Origin: Acetobacteraceae bacterium
GTDB lineage: Bacteria; Pseudomonadota; Alphaproteobacteria; Acetobacterales; Acetobacteraceae
Direction of reading: 5' to 3'
DNA: 15,101 bases
Assembly (NCBI GenBank): GCA_025356735.1
Contig: JANXRT010000363.1
Location: forward strand, 1 to 15,101
The position numbers and the translations under genes are program-made. The stretch's first letter is position 1. Every line of letters begins with the position of its first letter. The notes under the pieces were generated by a model that ran no database searches, was not told the DNA's origin, and worked only from the letters and a program-made list of their open reading frames with translations. This document shows, piece by piece, positions 7,380 through 15,041 of this stretch.

Positions 7380-9083
7380 CTAACGCGTTCCTCGCACCAA
7401 GCGGCCCGGCAGGTCGCCGGTGGCTTGGCCGTTGAGATAGGTGGGCGTGCCCGAAACGATGGTGGCATCGAAGCCGCTGGTCTGCTGAACCAGGCGACGG
7501 CCCTTGGCCGGCAAATCATACCGCACCTCCGGCGCGTGAACCCTAAGCGCCGCGTGGTCGATGATGTTGATGTCGGCCTTGAGACCAGGAGCTAGCAGGC
7601 CGCGATCGCTCAAGCCGATCGCCATCGCGTTGTCGCGGGTGATGCGTTTGATCACCCACTCGATCGGCAGCTTCTCGCCGCGGGTGCGGTCACGGGTCCA
7701 GTGGGTGATCATGTATGTGTGGGAACTGGCGTCGCAGATGATGGACACGTGAGCGCCACCGTCGCCTAGGCCCATGATGGTGTCCTTGTGCTGCATCATC
7801 TGCTGCACCGCGCCCAGATCGTTGCTGGCGTAGTTGATCAGCGGCCGATAGAGCACCGCGTGGCCGTCATTCTCCAGTAGCCAATCGTAGCACAAATCCT
7901 GCGGATCGCGCCCGAGCCTCGCGGCGGTGGCGCCACAGCTCGCCTCCGGCGCCGGCTCGTAATCGACCGGATCGTTGAGCTGAAAAATTTTGTCCCAGGT
8001 ATTGAGGCGATGGCGGGCAATGGCGTCCGGCGTCTCCTCGGCCAGAATGCGGGCGCGACGGGCAGGATCGCGCAATGCGGCGATCTTCTGGTCGAGCGGC
8101 AGGCCAGCAACCTCCAAATAGCTAGGACGCTGAAGAAACGGGTTCTGGCTGATCTCGAAACCCAGCATGACGCCGATTGGCCGGGCCATGACCTGACCGA
8201 TGATCTTCTGGCCGTTGGCGTTGGCGTTCTCGATATTGTCGAGAATCTGGCGCCAAAGCTGCGGTCGCGACTCGCGCTGAAGCAACGAAATCGTCATCGG
8301 CAGTCCGGACGCGGCGTTGATGCGGCGGAGGGTCTCAAATTCCTCCTCCGGCTCGTCGAAATCGGAAATGACCTGCATCCAGCCTTTTTCTGTGGCGCCG
8401 ATCGCGGCACCGATAGTTGTCAGCTCGATCTCGGCCGCGTGCAATGTTGGAGTTGGTTTGCCGGCTAAGGTCTTGTGGGCGATGGTGCGAGATGTTGAAA
8501 AACCTAGCGCGCCGGCACGAATGCCTTCGACCGACAGGCGTGCCATCTCGTTCCGGTCAGCCTCGGTGGCGGGTTGGCGGTCGGCACCGCGCTCACCCAT
8601 GACATAAACCCGGATGGCGGCGTGCGGCACCTGCGTCGCGACATCGCAGTCGTAGTTGCGGGCATCCAGCGCGTCGAGAAACTGCGGAAAGGTTTCCCAG
8701 TTCCATGGCAAACCGGCGGTGAGCACGACCTCAGGGATGTCCTCTACGCCCTCCATCAGCTCGACCAGCATATCGCGCTGATGCGGGCGGCAGGGCGCGA
8801 AGCCGACGCCACAATTGCCGATCAACGCGGTGGTGACGCCGTTCCACGAGGTTGGCGACAGTTGGCTACCCCAGGTGACCTGCGCGTCATAATGGGTGTG
8901 AACGTCGATGAAGCCGGGCGTCACCAGTTTTCCCGTCGCATCAATCTCGACATCCGCCACATCGGAAACTTCGCCGACAGCGGTGATGCGATCGCCGGTG
9001 ATGGCGACGTCAGCGGTATAGGGTAGATTGCCGGAGCCGTCGATTACAGTGCCATTTCGAATTATCAGCGTGGGACCGGACAT
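7380..9083 (-). CDS. N-acyl-D-amino-acid deacylase family amidohydrolase
   Basis: A 567-residue cytoplasmic metal-dependent hydrolase of the D-aminoacylase/amidohydrolase-3 group, which removes acyl groups from N-acyl-D-amino acids or related amides. The N-terminal beta-sandwich start is typical (LIIRNGTVIDGSG at 6-18). PGFIDVHTHYD at 56-66 carries the metal-binding HxH (62, 64), GNCGVGF at 89-95 carries the bridging Cys91, and GLGDGGAH at 438-445 carries the catalytic Asp441. The central SHH/THxR-type His ligands of characterised D-aminoacylases are not evident; the matching area reads MTISLLQR at 263-270. This looks like a divergent branch, so substrate is open. ATG 9081-9083 is preceded by GGAGGA at 8-nt spacing, an excellent start. 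The gene reads toward DUF3429. No racemase or amino-acid transporter is nearby. Confidence 0.85.
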   Translation of the reverse strand: MSGPTLIIRNGTVIDGSGNLPYTADVAITGDRITAVGEVSDVADVEIDATGKLVTPGFIDVHTHYDAQVTWGSQLSPTSWNGVTTALIGNCGVGFAPCRPHQRDMLVELMEGVEDIPEVVLTAGLPWNWETFPQFLDALDARNYDCDVATQVPHAAIRVYVMGERGADRQPATEADRNEMARLSVEGIRAGALGFSTSRTIAHKTLAGKPTPTLHAAEIELTTIGAAIGATEKGWMQVISDFDEPEEEFETLRRINAASGLPMTISLLQRESRPQLWRQILDNIENANANGQKIIGQVMARPIGVMLGFEISQNPFLQRPSYLEVAGLPLDQKIAALRDPARRARILAEETPDAIARHRLNTWDKIFQLNDPVDYEPAPEASCGATAARLGRDPQDLCYDWLLENDGHAVLYRPLINYASNDLGAVQQMMQHKDTIMGLGDGGAHVSIICDASSHTYMITHWTRDRTRGEKLPIEWVIKRITRDNAMAIGLSDRGLLAPGLKADINIIDHAALRVHAPEVRYDLPAKGRRLVQQTSGFDATIVSGTPTYLNGQATGDLPGRLVRGTR

Positions 9084-9236
9084 CGTGGTTTCCTCCGATT
9101 GGTTTTCTACCGGAGAGTAGGCCGCTTAAACCGATAAGGTAAAGCTGTCGGCGGATTGTGTCTGTTGGGCCAGCAATGACTTTCCAGGCGTGAAGGTCTA
9201 TGGAGAGCGTCTTCATTGCACACGGATATTTAATCA
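9084..9236. promoter_or_regulatory. 153-bp divergent intergenic region
   Basis: This gap separates the divergent deacylase and lipoprotein genes. The strong GGAGGA of the deacylase lies at its left end. The right end is AT-richer (GATATTTAATCATTG, 9225-9239) and could contain a -10-like element for the lipoprotein gene, but I cannot fix a promoter. Confidence 0.3.
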
Positions 9237-9905
9237 TTGACCCTTGGTGACCAATTCAAGGTTTCTCAACCCGCATTTGCCGTGCTGGGGTTTGTGGCAG
9301 CCGTCTTGCTTGGCTGCGCGCCAAATTATTCGCCCAACACCTATGCTTCTACTGCGGTGCAGCAGGCGAACAAGGTGGAGCGTGGCCTGGTGGTCGGCGT
9401 GCGGAAAGTTGACGTGTCCGCACAGGGCGCGGTTGGCGCGGTTTCCGGCGGTGCGGCAGGCGGGCTGCTGGGCGCTCAGGTCCCCGGAAGTGCTTTAGGT
9501 ACGGCGTTCGGCACGATCGGCGGCGCCGTCATGGGCGGCATCGTCGGCACTGCCGCGGAACATGCGGTGGGCGACACCGCGGCCTTCGAATATGTCGTTC
9601 GCAAGCCGAACGGAGATCTGGTCTCAGTGACCCAGAAAGACCAGAAGCCGCTGCGCATCGGCGACAAGGTGCTGGTGATCGCCGGTAATCAAGCGCGCAT
9701 TGTGCCCGACTATACCGTGCCGGATAGTTTGCTGGCCGACGTGCCGCACACGTCGCCGGTCGAAAAAATGCCTGACGCTACGTCATCCCCTGTCGTTTCC
9801 ATCCCGCCAATCATCGCCATACCGACAATGCTGCCAACCAATCCGGCGCTGATCCCGCTGACCACAGTGTCGCCGGTTCCCGTAGCTCCCAAAGACGAGC
9901 CCTGA
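9237..9905 (+). CDS. glycine-zipper outer-membrane lipoprotein, SlyB/Pcp-like, with proline-rich tail
   Basis: A 222-residue envelope lipoprotein. Residues 1-26 form a lipoprotein signal peptide ending in lipobox LLGC, with Cys27 as the lipidation site. Residues about 36-60 resemble the SlyB/17-kDa-antigen region (QQANKVERGLVVGVRKVDV). A glycine zipper follows at about 64-105 (GAVGAVSGGAAGGLLGA, then GTAFGTIGGAVMGGIVGTA), then a small beta domain (FEYVVRKPNGDLVSVTQ, GDKVLVIAGNQARIVPDY) as in SlyB. SlyB proteins usually end near there at about 150-160 residues; this one adds about 60 residues rich in Pro, Val, Ile and Thr. The only start that includes the positively charged n-region is TTG 9237, since a TAA at 9231-9233 blocks the frame upstream. 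The Shine-Dalgarno is weak. Likely role is outer-membrane stability; the tail may reach peptidoglycan, which is inference. Confidence 0.8.
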   Translation: MTLGDQFKVSQPAFAVLGFVAAVLLGCAPNYSPNTYASTAVQQANKVERGLVVGVRKVDVSAQGAVGAVSGGAAGGLLGAQVPGSALGTAFGTIGGAVMGGIVGTAAEHAVGDTAAFEYVVRKPNGDLVSVTQKDQKPLRIGDKVLVIAGNQARIVPDYTVPDSLLADVPHTSPVEKMPDATSSPVVSIPPIIAIPTMLPTNPALIPLTTVSPVPVAPKDEP

Positions 9906-9916
9906 TATTCTGGTTC

Positions 9917-9937
9917 GAAGTTGCCGCGTGGCAATTC
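9917..9937. terminator. hairpin between convergent genes, candidate bidirectional terminator
   Basis: GAA(G)TTGCC at 9917-9925 pairs with GGCAATTC at 9930-9937 around a GCGT tetraloop, an 8-bp stem with one bulged G. It begins 12 bp after the lipoprotein stop and ends 22 bp before the stop of the convergent membrane-protein gene. A clean T-run is lacking on both sides, so intrinsic termination is likely but not assured. Confidence 0.4.
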
Positions 9938-9958
9938 CACACTAACTACTTGGGCAAA

Positions 9959-11662
9959 CTACTCGGATAGATGTGCCACAGCCGCTGTTGGTGCTGTTAT
10001 GGCCGACATGGTCTTGCATAGATCGACCTTTACCCGGAACAGGGCGGCCATGTTCGTGGCAGCGATTAAAGACAGCCGGTGTGGCGCGCAACGCCCAGGA
10101 TCGGGCAGTGCGGCGGCTTCAAGCACGATCAAATAGTCGTAGCCGCATACTGCCGTATCGAGTTGTGTCGGAACGATTGCGGACCGGCACGCGGCAACGA
10201 ATTCGGCGTCGGGCAAGGACGTGGTCTGCTCGGCAAGCGCGGCGTATCGAGGCGTCAGCCCAACCGGCTGCTGGGAGGCATAGGCGAACAAATACGGCCA
10301 GAACGACCGCTGCTCGATCACCAGCAAGGCGGCAAGGTGATAATCTGTCCGGGTGCCGTCCGACAGCAATCCATGCGAGTTCCGACCCCAGAAATTGGGA
10401 GCGTCAACCGGTCCTGCACTGATCCAATAAACTCGGCTGCCGGAAGGCACCTGGGCGATCGTTTGGCGGAATTGGGCGAGGTCGCGACCACGATCGAACC
10501 AAGCCACACCGACGATTGCCATGCGGATCAGCAACAAGGCAGCGAACGATGCGGCGGCAAGCCCGTCCGCTCGATCGGAAAGGCATGGCAGCACACTGGC
10601 GAAAAGCATGAAGGCGGCAAGAATGATGAAGCGCATGTCCAGCGCCGCGGTGCCCTTAAAGTCGAACGGCGCCACCAAATAGAGGGCGAGCAGAGTGGTT
10701 AGAACAATAGCGGAAGCGACCGGAACGCGGAGATGGCTGACAACGCTCGTGAGCACCAGGAACCCGATTACGGCGCTTGCCGTGAGCTCATCGAACTTGA
10801 GATTGTAGTTGATGACGGGATCCAGCAGGTGCGTAAACTTCTCGGCGAGGCTGCGCCATTGCGGTTCACCCGCTGCCTGGCCGAACTCCGAAGCCGTGTA
10901 AAGCAGTGCGGGAGGCACAAGCATGGGAAGGCTTACCAGCGTCCGCCGAGCGATGGCGGCAGGGAAGAGGGTGCTGGCGGACGCGTAGGACTCGTCCCAA
11001 GCTGCCTCGATTTCCCCCGCGGCGATCAGCAGCAAAAAAAATCCCAGACCCATGAGGTGGCAGAAGAACAGAACCGCCGTCGCGATCGTGCCCGCCGCGA
11101 TCGTGCGCGCTGGAAAAGGCTGACGCCATCGTCGCCACATCGCTGCACACAGAAGCGCCAGGCCGGCTGAGGCGATGAAATTTAAAAAACCTTGCAGAAA
11201 CGCCGAATTATAGGCGACCAATGCCGAGGCTAGCGGCCACCAGCAGGATCGTTCGAACACTGCCCAGCTATAGGCAGTGGTTCCTAGCACCGGCAGCAGA
11301 AGAAAAATTCCCACGACAACGCGTCCGGCAAGGTGAACCCATTGCACACCGTCGGGCAGCGCACGCAGCAGGGGCGTGAGAAGCAGATCGGTTGCCAGAT
11401 TAGGAAGGATGCTCCAGTGCGCGCGATAGAATTCGGACAGCACGGGGTCCTGCCCTCCGAAAGCCAGCACGAAGGCCCGGGCGAGATGGTTCGGATAGTC
11501 GAGCAACGGCGGCACGTCGACCAGCACCAGAGGAGCCAGCAACAGCAGGCACACCATAGCCAATGCTATTAAATGGTGCTTTTGTGGGGCTTTTCCGCTC
11601 CAAGCCTCGATGCCGGCGGCAACCGGCCGCTTTCCTTTAGAACGAGACCGGCCGGACAACAC
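9959..11662 (-). CDS. polytopic membrane protein resembling GT-C glycosyltransferases
   Basis: A 567-residue integral membrane protein with a basic N-terminus (1-30) and about ten or more hydrophobic segments (for example near 31-48, 113-130, 143-176, 188-215, 243-257, 296-309, 316-331, 343-360 and 368-387). A large soluble C-terminal region follows (about 390-567). After the first membrane segment comes DVPPLLDYPNHLAR (49-62). Its Asp49 and Asp55 sit where GT-C enzymes carry a catalytic acidic motif on the first external loop. Later features are FLQGFLNFIASAGLALL (155-171) and DMRFIILAAFMLFA (342-355). No named family could be assigned with certainty. Start is GTG 11662 or the adjacent TTG. 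It lies 54 bp after hpnH on the same strand, so it may be cotranscribed with ispH and hpnH. A lipid-linked sugar transferase is the leading guess. Confidence 0.65.
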   Translation of the reverse strand: MLSGRSRSKGKRPVAAGIEAWSGKAPQKHHLIALAMVCLLLLAPLVLVDVPPLLDYPNHLARAFVLAFGGQDPVLSEFYRAHWSILPNLATDLLLTPLLRALPDGVQWVHLAGRVVVGIFLLLPVLGTTAYSWAVFERSCWWPLASALVAYNSAFLQGFLNFIASAGLALLCAAMWRRWRQPFPARTIAAGTIATAVLFFCHLMGLGFFLLLIAAGEIEAAWDESYASASTLFPAAIARRTLVSLPMLVPPALLYTASEFGQAAGEPQWRSLAEKFTHLLDPVINYNLKFDELTASAVIGFLVLTSVVSHLRVPVASAIVLTTLLALYLVAPFDFKGTAALDMRFIILAAFMLFASVLPCLSDRADGLAAASFAALLLIRMAIVGVAWFDRGRDLAQFRQTIAQVPSGSRVYWISAGPVDAPNFWGRNSHGLLSDGTRTDYHLAALLVIEQRSFWPYLFAYASQQPVGLTPRYAALAEQTTSLPDAEFVAACRSAIVPTQLDTAVCGYDYLIVLEAAALPDPGRCAPHRLSLIAATNMAALFRVKVDLCKTMSAITAPTAAVAHLSE

Positions 11663-11716
11663 TCTAAACGTGACCAGCTACGGTTATGATCGAACGGTTT
11701 GCGCTCCGGTGGTGTC

Positions 11717-12877
11717 TCAGTCGGCAGCGTCGGCGATTTCCGCAGGGCTTCGCTTCTGATGCTTTATCTTCTCCATCGCGGTTTCGACATGCCGCGAGAA
11801 CATGAATTCCGCTGGGCGCTGGCGATCGAGGGGAATTTCCGGCGCCATCGGACCGTCGGTGCGAATGCCGCGAATCGCTTGCATCAGCGGCTTCCAGGGC
11901 TTGCGGACAGACTCCGCAACCGCCGAGGCCTCATAACCGGAATGGACCATGCAATCAGCGCATTTCTCGTAATTGCCAGTACCGTAGCTATCCCAATCGG
12001 TAGTCTCCATCAGCTCCTTGTAGGTTTTCGCATAGCCTTCACCGAGCAGGTAGCAGGGGCGCTGCCAGCCGAAATAGGTGCGCGTTGGGTTACCCCAAGG
12101 GGTGCAGTGGAACTGCTGATTGCCGGCCAGAAAGTCAAGGAACATCGAGGATTGATTGAACTGCCACTTCTTTTTCGACTTGCCCTGCTGTTCCCTGGCA
12201 AAGATGCCGCGGAACAACTGTTTGGTCTTCAATCGGTTGAGAAAGTGCGCTTGGTCCGGGGCACGCTCGTAGGCATATCCGGGAGATACCGAGATGCCAT
12301 CGATGCCCATCTCTGTCACGTCGTCGAAGAAGGCGGCGACCTTCTCCGGCTCTGCGTTGTCAAACAGAGTAGCATTGATGATGGTGCGAAAGCCGTTCGA
12401 TTTGGCCCGGGCGATAGCAGCAACGGCACGATCATAGACGCCGTCCTGGCAGACGGAACGATCATGCTCCTCACGGCCGCCGTCGAGATGTACCGACCAC
12501 GTGAAGTAAGGGCCTGGCTTGAACTGGTCCATCTTCTTCTCAAGCAGCAATGCGTTGGTGCAAACGATGACGAATTTTTTGCGGGCGATGCAAGCCTCAA
12601 CTACCTCGGCGAGCTCGCGATGCAGCAAAGGTTCGCCACCAGCGATGACAACAACCGGGGCGCCACATTCGTCCACGGCTTCCAGGCACTCGGCAACCGA
12701 GAGCCTTTGGTTGAGAATAGCAGCTGGATAATCGATCTTACCGCAACCGGAGCAGGCAAGATTGCACCGGAACAGCGGCTCAAGCATCAGCACCAAGGGA
12801 TAGCGCTTGCGGCCGATTAGATGCTGCTTGACAACATAGGCGCCGACACGGAGCACCTGGTTTAGCGGCACGGCCAT
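11717..12877 (-). CDS. hpnH: adenosylhopane synthase HpnH (radical SAM)
   Basis: HpnH is a radical SAM enzyme that adds the 5'-deoxyadenosyl group to diploptene, giving adenosylhopane, the first step of extended (C35) hopanoid side-chain synthesis. The 386-residue protein shows the cluster motif CxxxCxxC with Cys38, Cys42 and Cys45 (RCNLACSGCGKIDYP), a SAM-contacting AGGEPLLH at 79-86, CTNALLLEKK around 106-115, and the HpnH-type C-terminal region with further cysteines (CTPWGNP, CYLLGEGY, CADCMVHSGYEA). The N-terminal VGAYVVKQHLIGRKRYPLVLML region is also characteristic of the family. The length is normal. ATG 12875-12877 is preceded by AAAGGA about 10 nt upstream. It lies 36 bp downstream of ispH. 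Squalene-hopene cyclase and the other hpn genes are not in this window. Confidence 0.95.
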   Translation of the reverse strand: MAVPLNQVLRVGAYVVKQHLIGRKRYPLVLMLEPLFRCNLACSGCGKIDYPAAILNQRLSVAECLEAVDECGAPVVVIAGGEPLLHRELAEVVEACIARKKFVIVCTNALLLEKKMDQFKPGPYFTWSVHLDGGREEHDRSVCQDGVYDRAVAAIARAKSNGFRTIINATLFDNAEPEKVAAFFDDVTEMGIDGISVSPGYAYERAPDQAHFLNRLKTKQLFRGIFAREQQGKSKKKWQFNQSSMFLDFLAGNQQFHCTPWGNPTRTYFGWQRPCYLLGEGYAKTYKELMETTDWDSYGTGNYEKCADCMVHSGYEASAVAESVRKPWKPLMQAIRGIRTDGPMAPEIPLDRQRPAEFMFSRHVETAMEKIKHQKRSPAEIADAAD

Positions 12878-12913
12878 GCGATTATCGTCCTTTCTGCAGA
12901 CAAACCAGAAGGT

Positions 12914-13843
12914 TTAGGCGTTGGCGAGTTGGGCCGGAAAACGAAATTTCACGTCTTCGGCAACACCTGGGAGGTTAGATATACGAATCTCGCCAAACCG
13001 CCTCATACCGTCCAGAACGCCCTGAACCAGCATCTCGGGGGCAGAAGCGCCGGCGGTTACACCGACCGAGCCGACGCCAATGAACCATTCCGGCTGCAGC
13101 GCAGAAGCATCATCTATCAGGTAACTCGGTTTTCCCAGTTCCTCGCCTATCTCACGAAGACGATTGGAGTTGGAGCTGTTGCGACTGCCGACGACGAGGA
13201 TAACATCCACGGCTTTGGCGAGCTCTCGTACCGCAAATTGGCGATTTTGAGTAGCATAGCAGATATCGCGTATGTCCGGACCGACTATAGCTGGAAAGCG
13301 CCGCTGCAACTCAGCAATTATGAGTCGCGTATCATCAACCGACAAGGTCGTCTGAGTGATATAGGACAGCTGTGTCGGATCGGTGACATCAAGGTCTGCC
13401 ACGTCTGCGACCGTTTGAACAAGGTGTACCCGGCCCGGAACTTGGCCGATGGTGCCCTCCACTTCTGCATGGCCGGCATGGCCAACCAGCACGATGTCAC
13501 GACCCTGTGAGGCGTAACGACGCCCCTCATTGTGAACCTTCGCTACTAGCGGGCAAGTTGCGTCGATTACAGGCAAGCCACGCGCGGCAGCAAGCTCCTC
13601 CACTCGCCGAGCCACACCATGGGCGCTGAAGATAGTCATGGCACCGGCCGGAACCTCATCCAGCTCATCGACGAACACGGCGCCGCGGGTACGTAAATCT
13701 TCTACCACATGCGTGTTGTGGACTATTTCATGGCGGACATAGATTGGCGGACCATACTTCTTGAGTGCGCGTTCGACGATCTCAATCGCTCGTTCGACCC
13801 CCGCGCAGAAACCGCGGGGCTGCGCTAGCACGACGCTAATCAT
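12914..13843 (-). CDS. ispH: 4-hydroxy-3-methylbut-2-enyl diphosphate reductase IspH
   Basis: IspH is the [4Fe-4S] enzyme of the last MEP-pathway step, converting HMBPP to IPP and DMAPP. From ATG 13841-13843 the protein has 310 residues, the normal length. The three cluster cysteines are Cys13 (PRGFCAGVERAI), Cys97 (DATCPLV) and Cys195 (ICYATQNRQ). Substrate residues are present: His42 in VRHEIVHN, His75 in SAHGV, His125 and Glu127 in HAEVEG, TQTT near 163-166, and SRNSSNSNRL at 220-229. The frame stays open upstream to 13960, but that extension has no family similarity, and GGAG sits 7 nt before the chosen ATG. A second, out-of-frame ATG at 13845-13847 encodes only MDD before a stop. The gene is first in a leftward series with hpnH and the GT-C-like gene and is divergent from ispA. 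Confidence 0.96.
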   Translation of the reverse strand: MISVVLAQPRGFCAGVERAIEIVERALKKYGPPIYVRHEIVHNTHVVEDLRTRGAVFVDELDEVPAGAMTIFSAHGVARRVEELAAARGLPVIDATCPLVAKVHNEGRRYASQGRDIVLVGHAGHAEVEGTIGQVPGRVHLVQTVADVADLDVTDPTQLSYITQTTLSVDDTRLIIAELQRRFPAIVGPDIRDICYATQNRQFAVRELAKAVDVILVVGSRNSSNSNRLREIGEELGKPSYLIDDASALQPEWFIGVGSVGVTAGASAPEMLVQGVLDGMRRFGEIRISNLPGVAEDVKFRFPAQLANA

Positions 13844-14122
13844 CCATACACTCCAGCTGGCGTGATCGTCCGGTCCGAGATTTCGGCTCCAGCTCAGGCC
13901 TGTGATCGGATGGGGGTCCAGCCACCTGGGCGATATGGCATGGTGAGACGGTGCCGGCAATGCTTTCCAGGATTGGCATTGCGCGGCAATAATCGTCTAG
14001 AACATCGAATCGTCGTAACGGAACGTTTCGTGGCGATATTTTTGGTAGAACATTTTGTGGTTGCCGCAGACTGGTTGCATGAACGGCGGCGGCAGCAGTA
14101 GCGGGAGGCAGGGCACAGCGCG
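13844..14122. promoter_or_regulatory. 279-bp divergent control region ispH/ispA
   Basis: This is the longest gene-free stretch in the window and separates two divergent isoprenoid units. It should carry the promoters for ispH-hpnH and for ispA-dxs. It contains a 7-bp inverted repeat, GCAATGC (13957-13963) and GCATTGC (13976-13982), over a 12-nt spacer, and an AT-richer patch at about 14035-14060 that could include a promoter for ispA. GGGAGG and CAGGG lie at about 14103-14113, just ahead of the ispA start. I could not define exact -35/-10 boxes. No convincing small gene is present. Confidence 0.45.
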
Positions 14123-15028
14123 ATGGATGTGGCGACGAGAGCAGAGGATCTGATCGGCGCAATGGCCGCGGCAGCCGGAATCGTGGAAAAATCGTTGGAT
14201 TGTTTGTTGCCGTTGACGGTCGGTCTTGAAGCTCGTCTGGTTGACGCGATGCGTTACGCGACCCTTGGAGGGGGCAAGCGGATGCGTGCGTTCCTGGTAT
14301 TGGAGACGGCCGCATTGTTTGATGTGGCGCAACTCAGCGCTATCCGCGTTGCTGCTTCGGTCGAAATGCTGCACGCCTATTCTCTGGTGCATGATGACCT
14401 CCCAGCGATGGATGACGATGATTTGCGGCGAGGCCGGCCCACCGCTCACCGCGCGTTTGATGAGGCAACCGCCATTTTGGCTGGTGATGCGTTGTTGACG
14501 CGGGCGTTTGAGCTTCTGGCCGAACCCGAAACCCATAACGATCCTCAGGTGCGCTGTGACCTAGTGATGGCGCTAGGCCAGGCCTCGGGCGCTTCCGGTA
14601 TGGCCGGCGGCCAGATGATTGACATGGTAAGCGAGGGAATGGTGCTCGACCTGGCGGAAATCTCGCGGCTACAGGCCATGAAGACAGGCGGATTAATCCA
14701 ATACAGCGCAAAGGCAGGGGCAATTCTTGGCAACGCCAGGCATAGCGACCGTGAAGCCCTGGCCGCTTACGGCGCCGATCTTGGAACCGCCTTCCAGATC
14801 GCCGATGATTTACTCGATGCCGAAGGCACAGCTGAGGAAATCGGCAAGACAGCCGGCAAGGATGCAGCAGCGGGCAAGGCAACTATGGTGTCAATCCTCG
14901 GCATGGAGCGAGCCCGTATGTTGGCGGGTGAACTCTCGTCCCGAGCGATCGTTCACTTGAAGTCGTTTGATGATCGAGCGGTCAATCTACGAGCCCTTGC
15001 GGACTTCGTAGTTTCCCGTCGCAGCTGA
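14123..15028 (+). CDS. ispA: polyprenyl synthetase, farnesyl diphosphate synthase type (IspA)
   Basis: IspA condenses IPP with DMAPP and then GPP to give farnesyl diphosphate, the precursor of squalene, hopanoids, quinone chains and undecaprenyl phosphate. The 301-residue protein has the normal length for bacterial FPP synthases. LGGGKRMRAFLVL at 48-60 includes the IPP-binding lysine and arginines. The first Asp-rich motif, DDLPAMD at 91-97, has the two-residue insertion typical of bacterial FPP synthases and is followed by DDDLRRGRPTAH. GGQMID lies at 162-167, KTGGL at 187-191, and the second Asp-rich motif DDLLD at 228-232. Tyr86, five residues before the first motif (HAYSLVHDD), matches IspA and supports a short (C15) product. 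ATG 14123 follows GGGAGGCAGGG. dxs begins 13 bp downstream, so the two are probably cotranscribed. Confidence 0.93.
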   Translation: MDVATRAEDLIGAMAAAAGIVEKSLDCLLPLTVGLEARLVDAMRYATLGGGKRMRAFLVLETAALFDVAQLSAIRVAASVEMLHAYSLVHDDLPAMDDDDLRRGRPTAHRAFDEATAILAGDALLTRAFELLAEPETHNDPQVRCDLVMALGQASGASGMAGGQMIDMVSEGMVLDLAEISRLQAMKTGGLIQYSAKAGAILGNARHSDREALAAYGADLGTAFQIADDLLDAEGTAEEIGKTAGKDAAAGKATMVSILGMERARMLAGELSSRAIVHLKSFDDRAVNLRALADFVVSRRS

Positions 15029-15041
15029 CAGCAGCCTAGCG

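Noticed and set aside
11699..12820. Long open frame (373 codons) on the plus strand opposite hpnH
   Set aside because: It lies entirely antisense to a certain hpnH gene, shows no recognisable domain, and is the kind of open frame GC-rich coding DNA yields on the opposite strand.
13844..13960. N-terminal extension of IspH to an upstream start at 13960
   Set aside because: The extra 39 residues do not resemble IspH, the normal protein begins at MISVVLAQPRGFC, and a good ribosome-binding site precedes the ATG at 13843.
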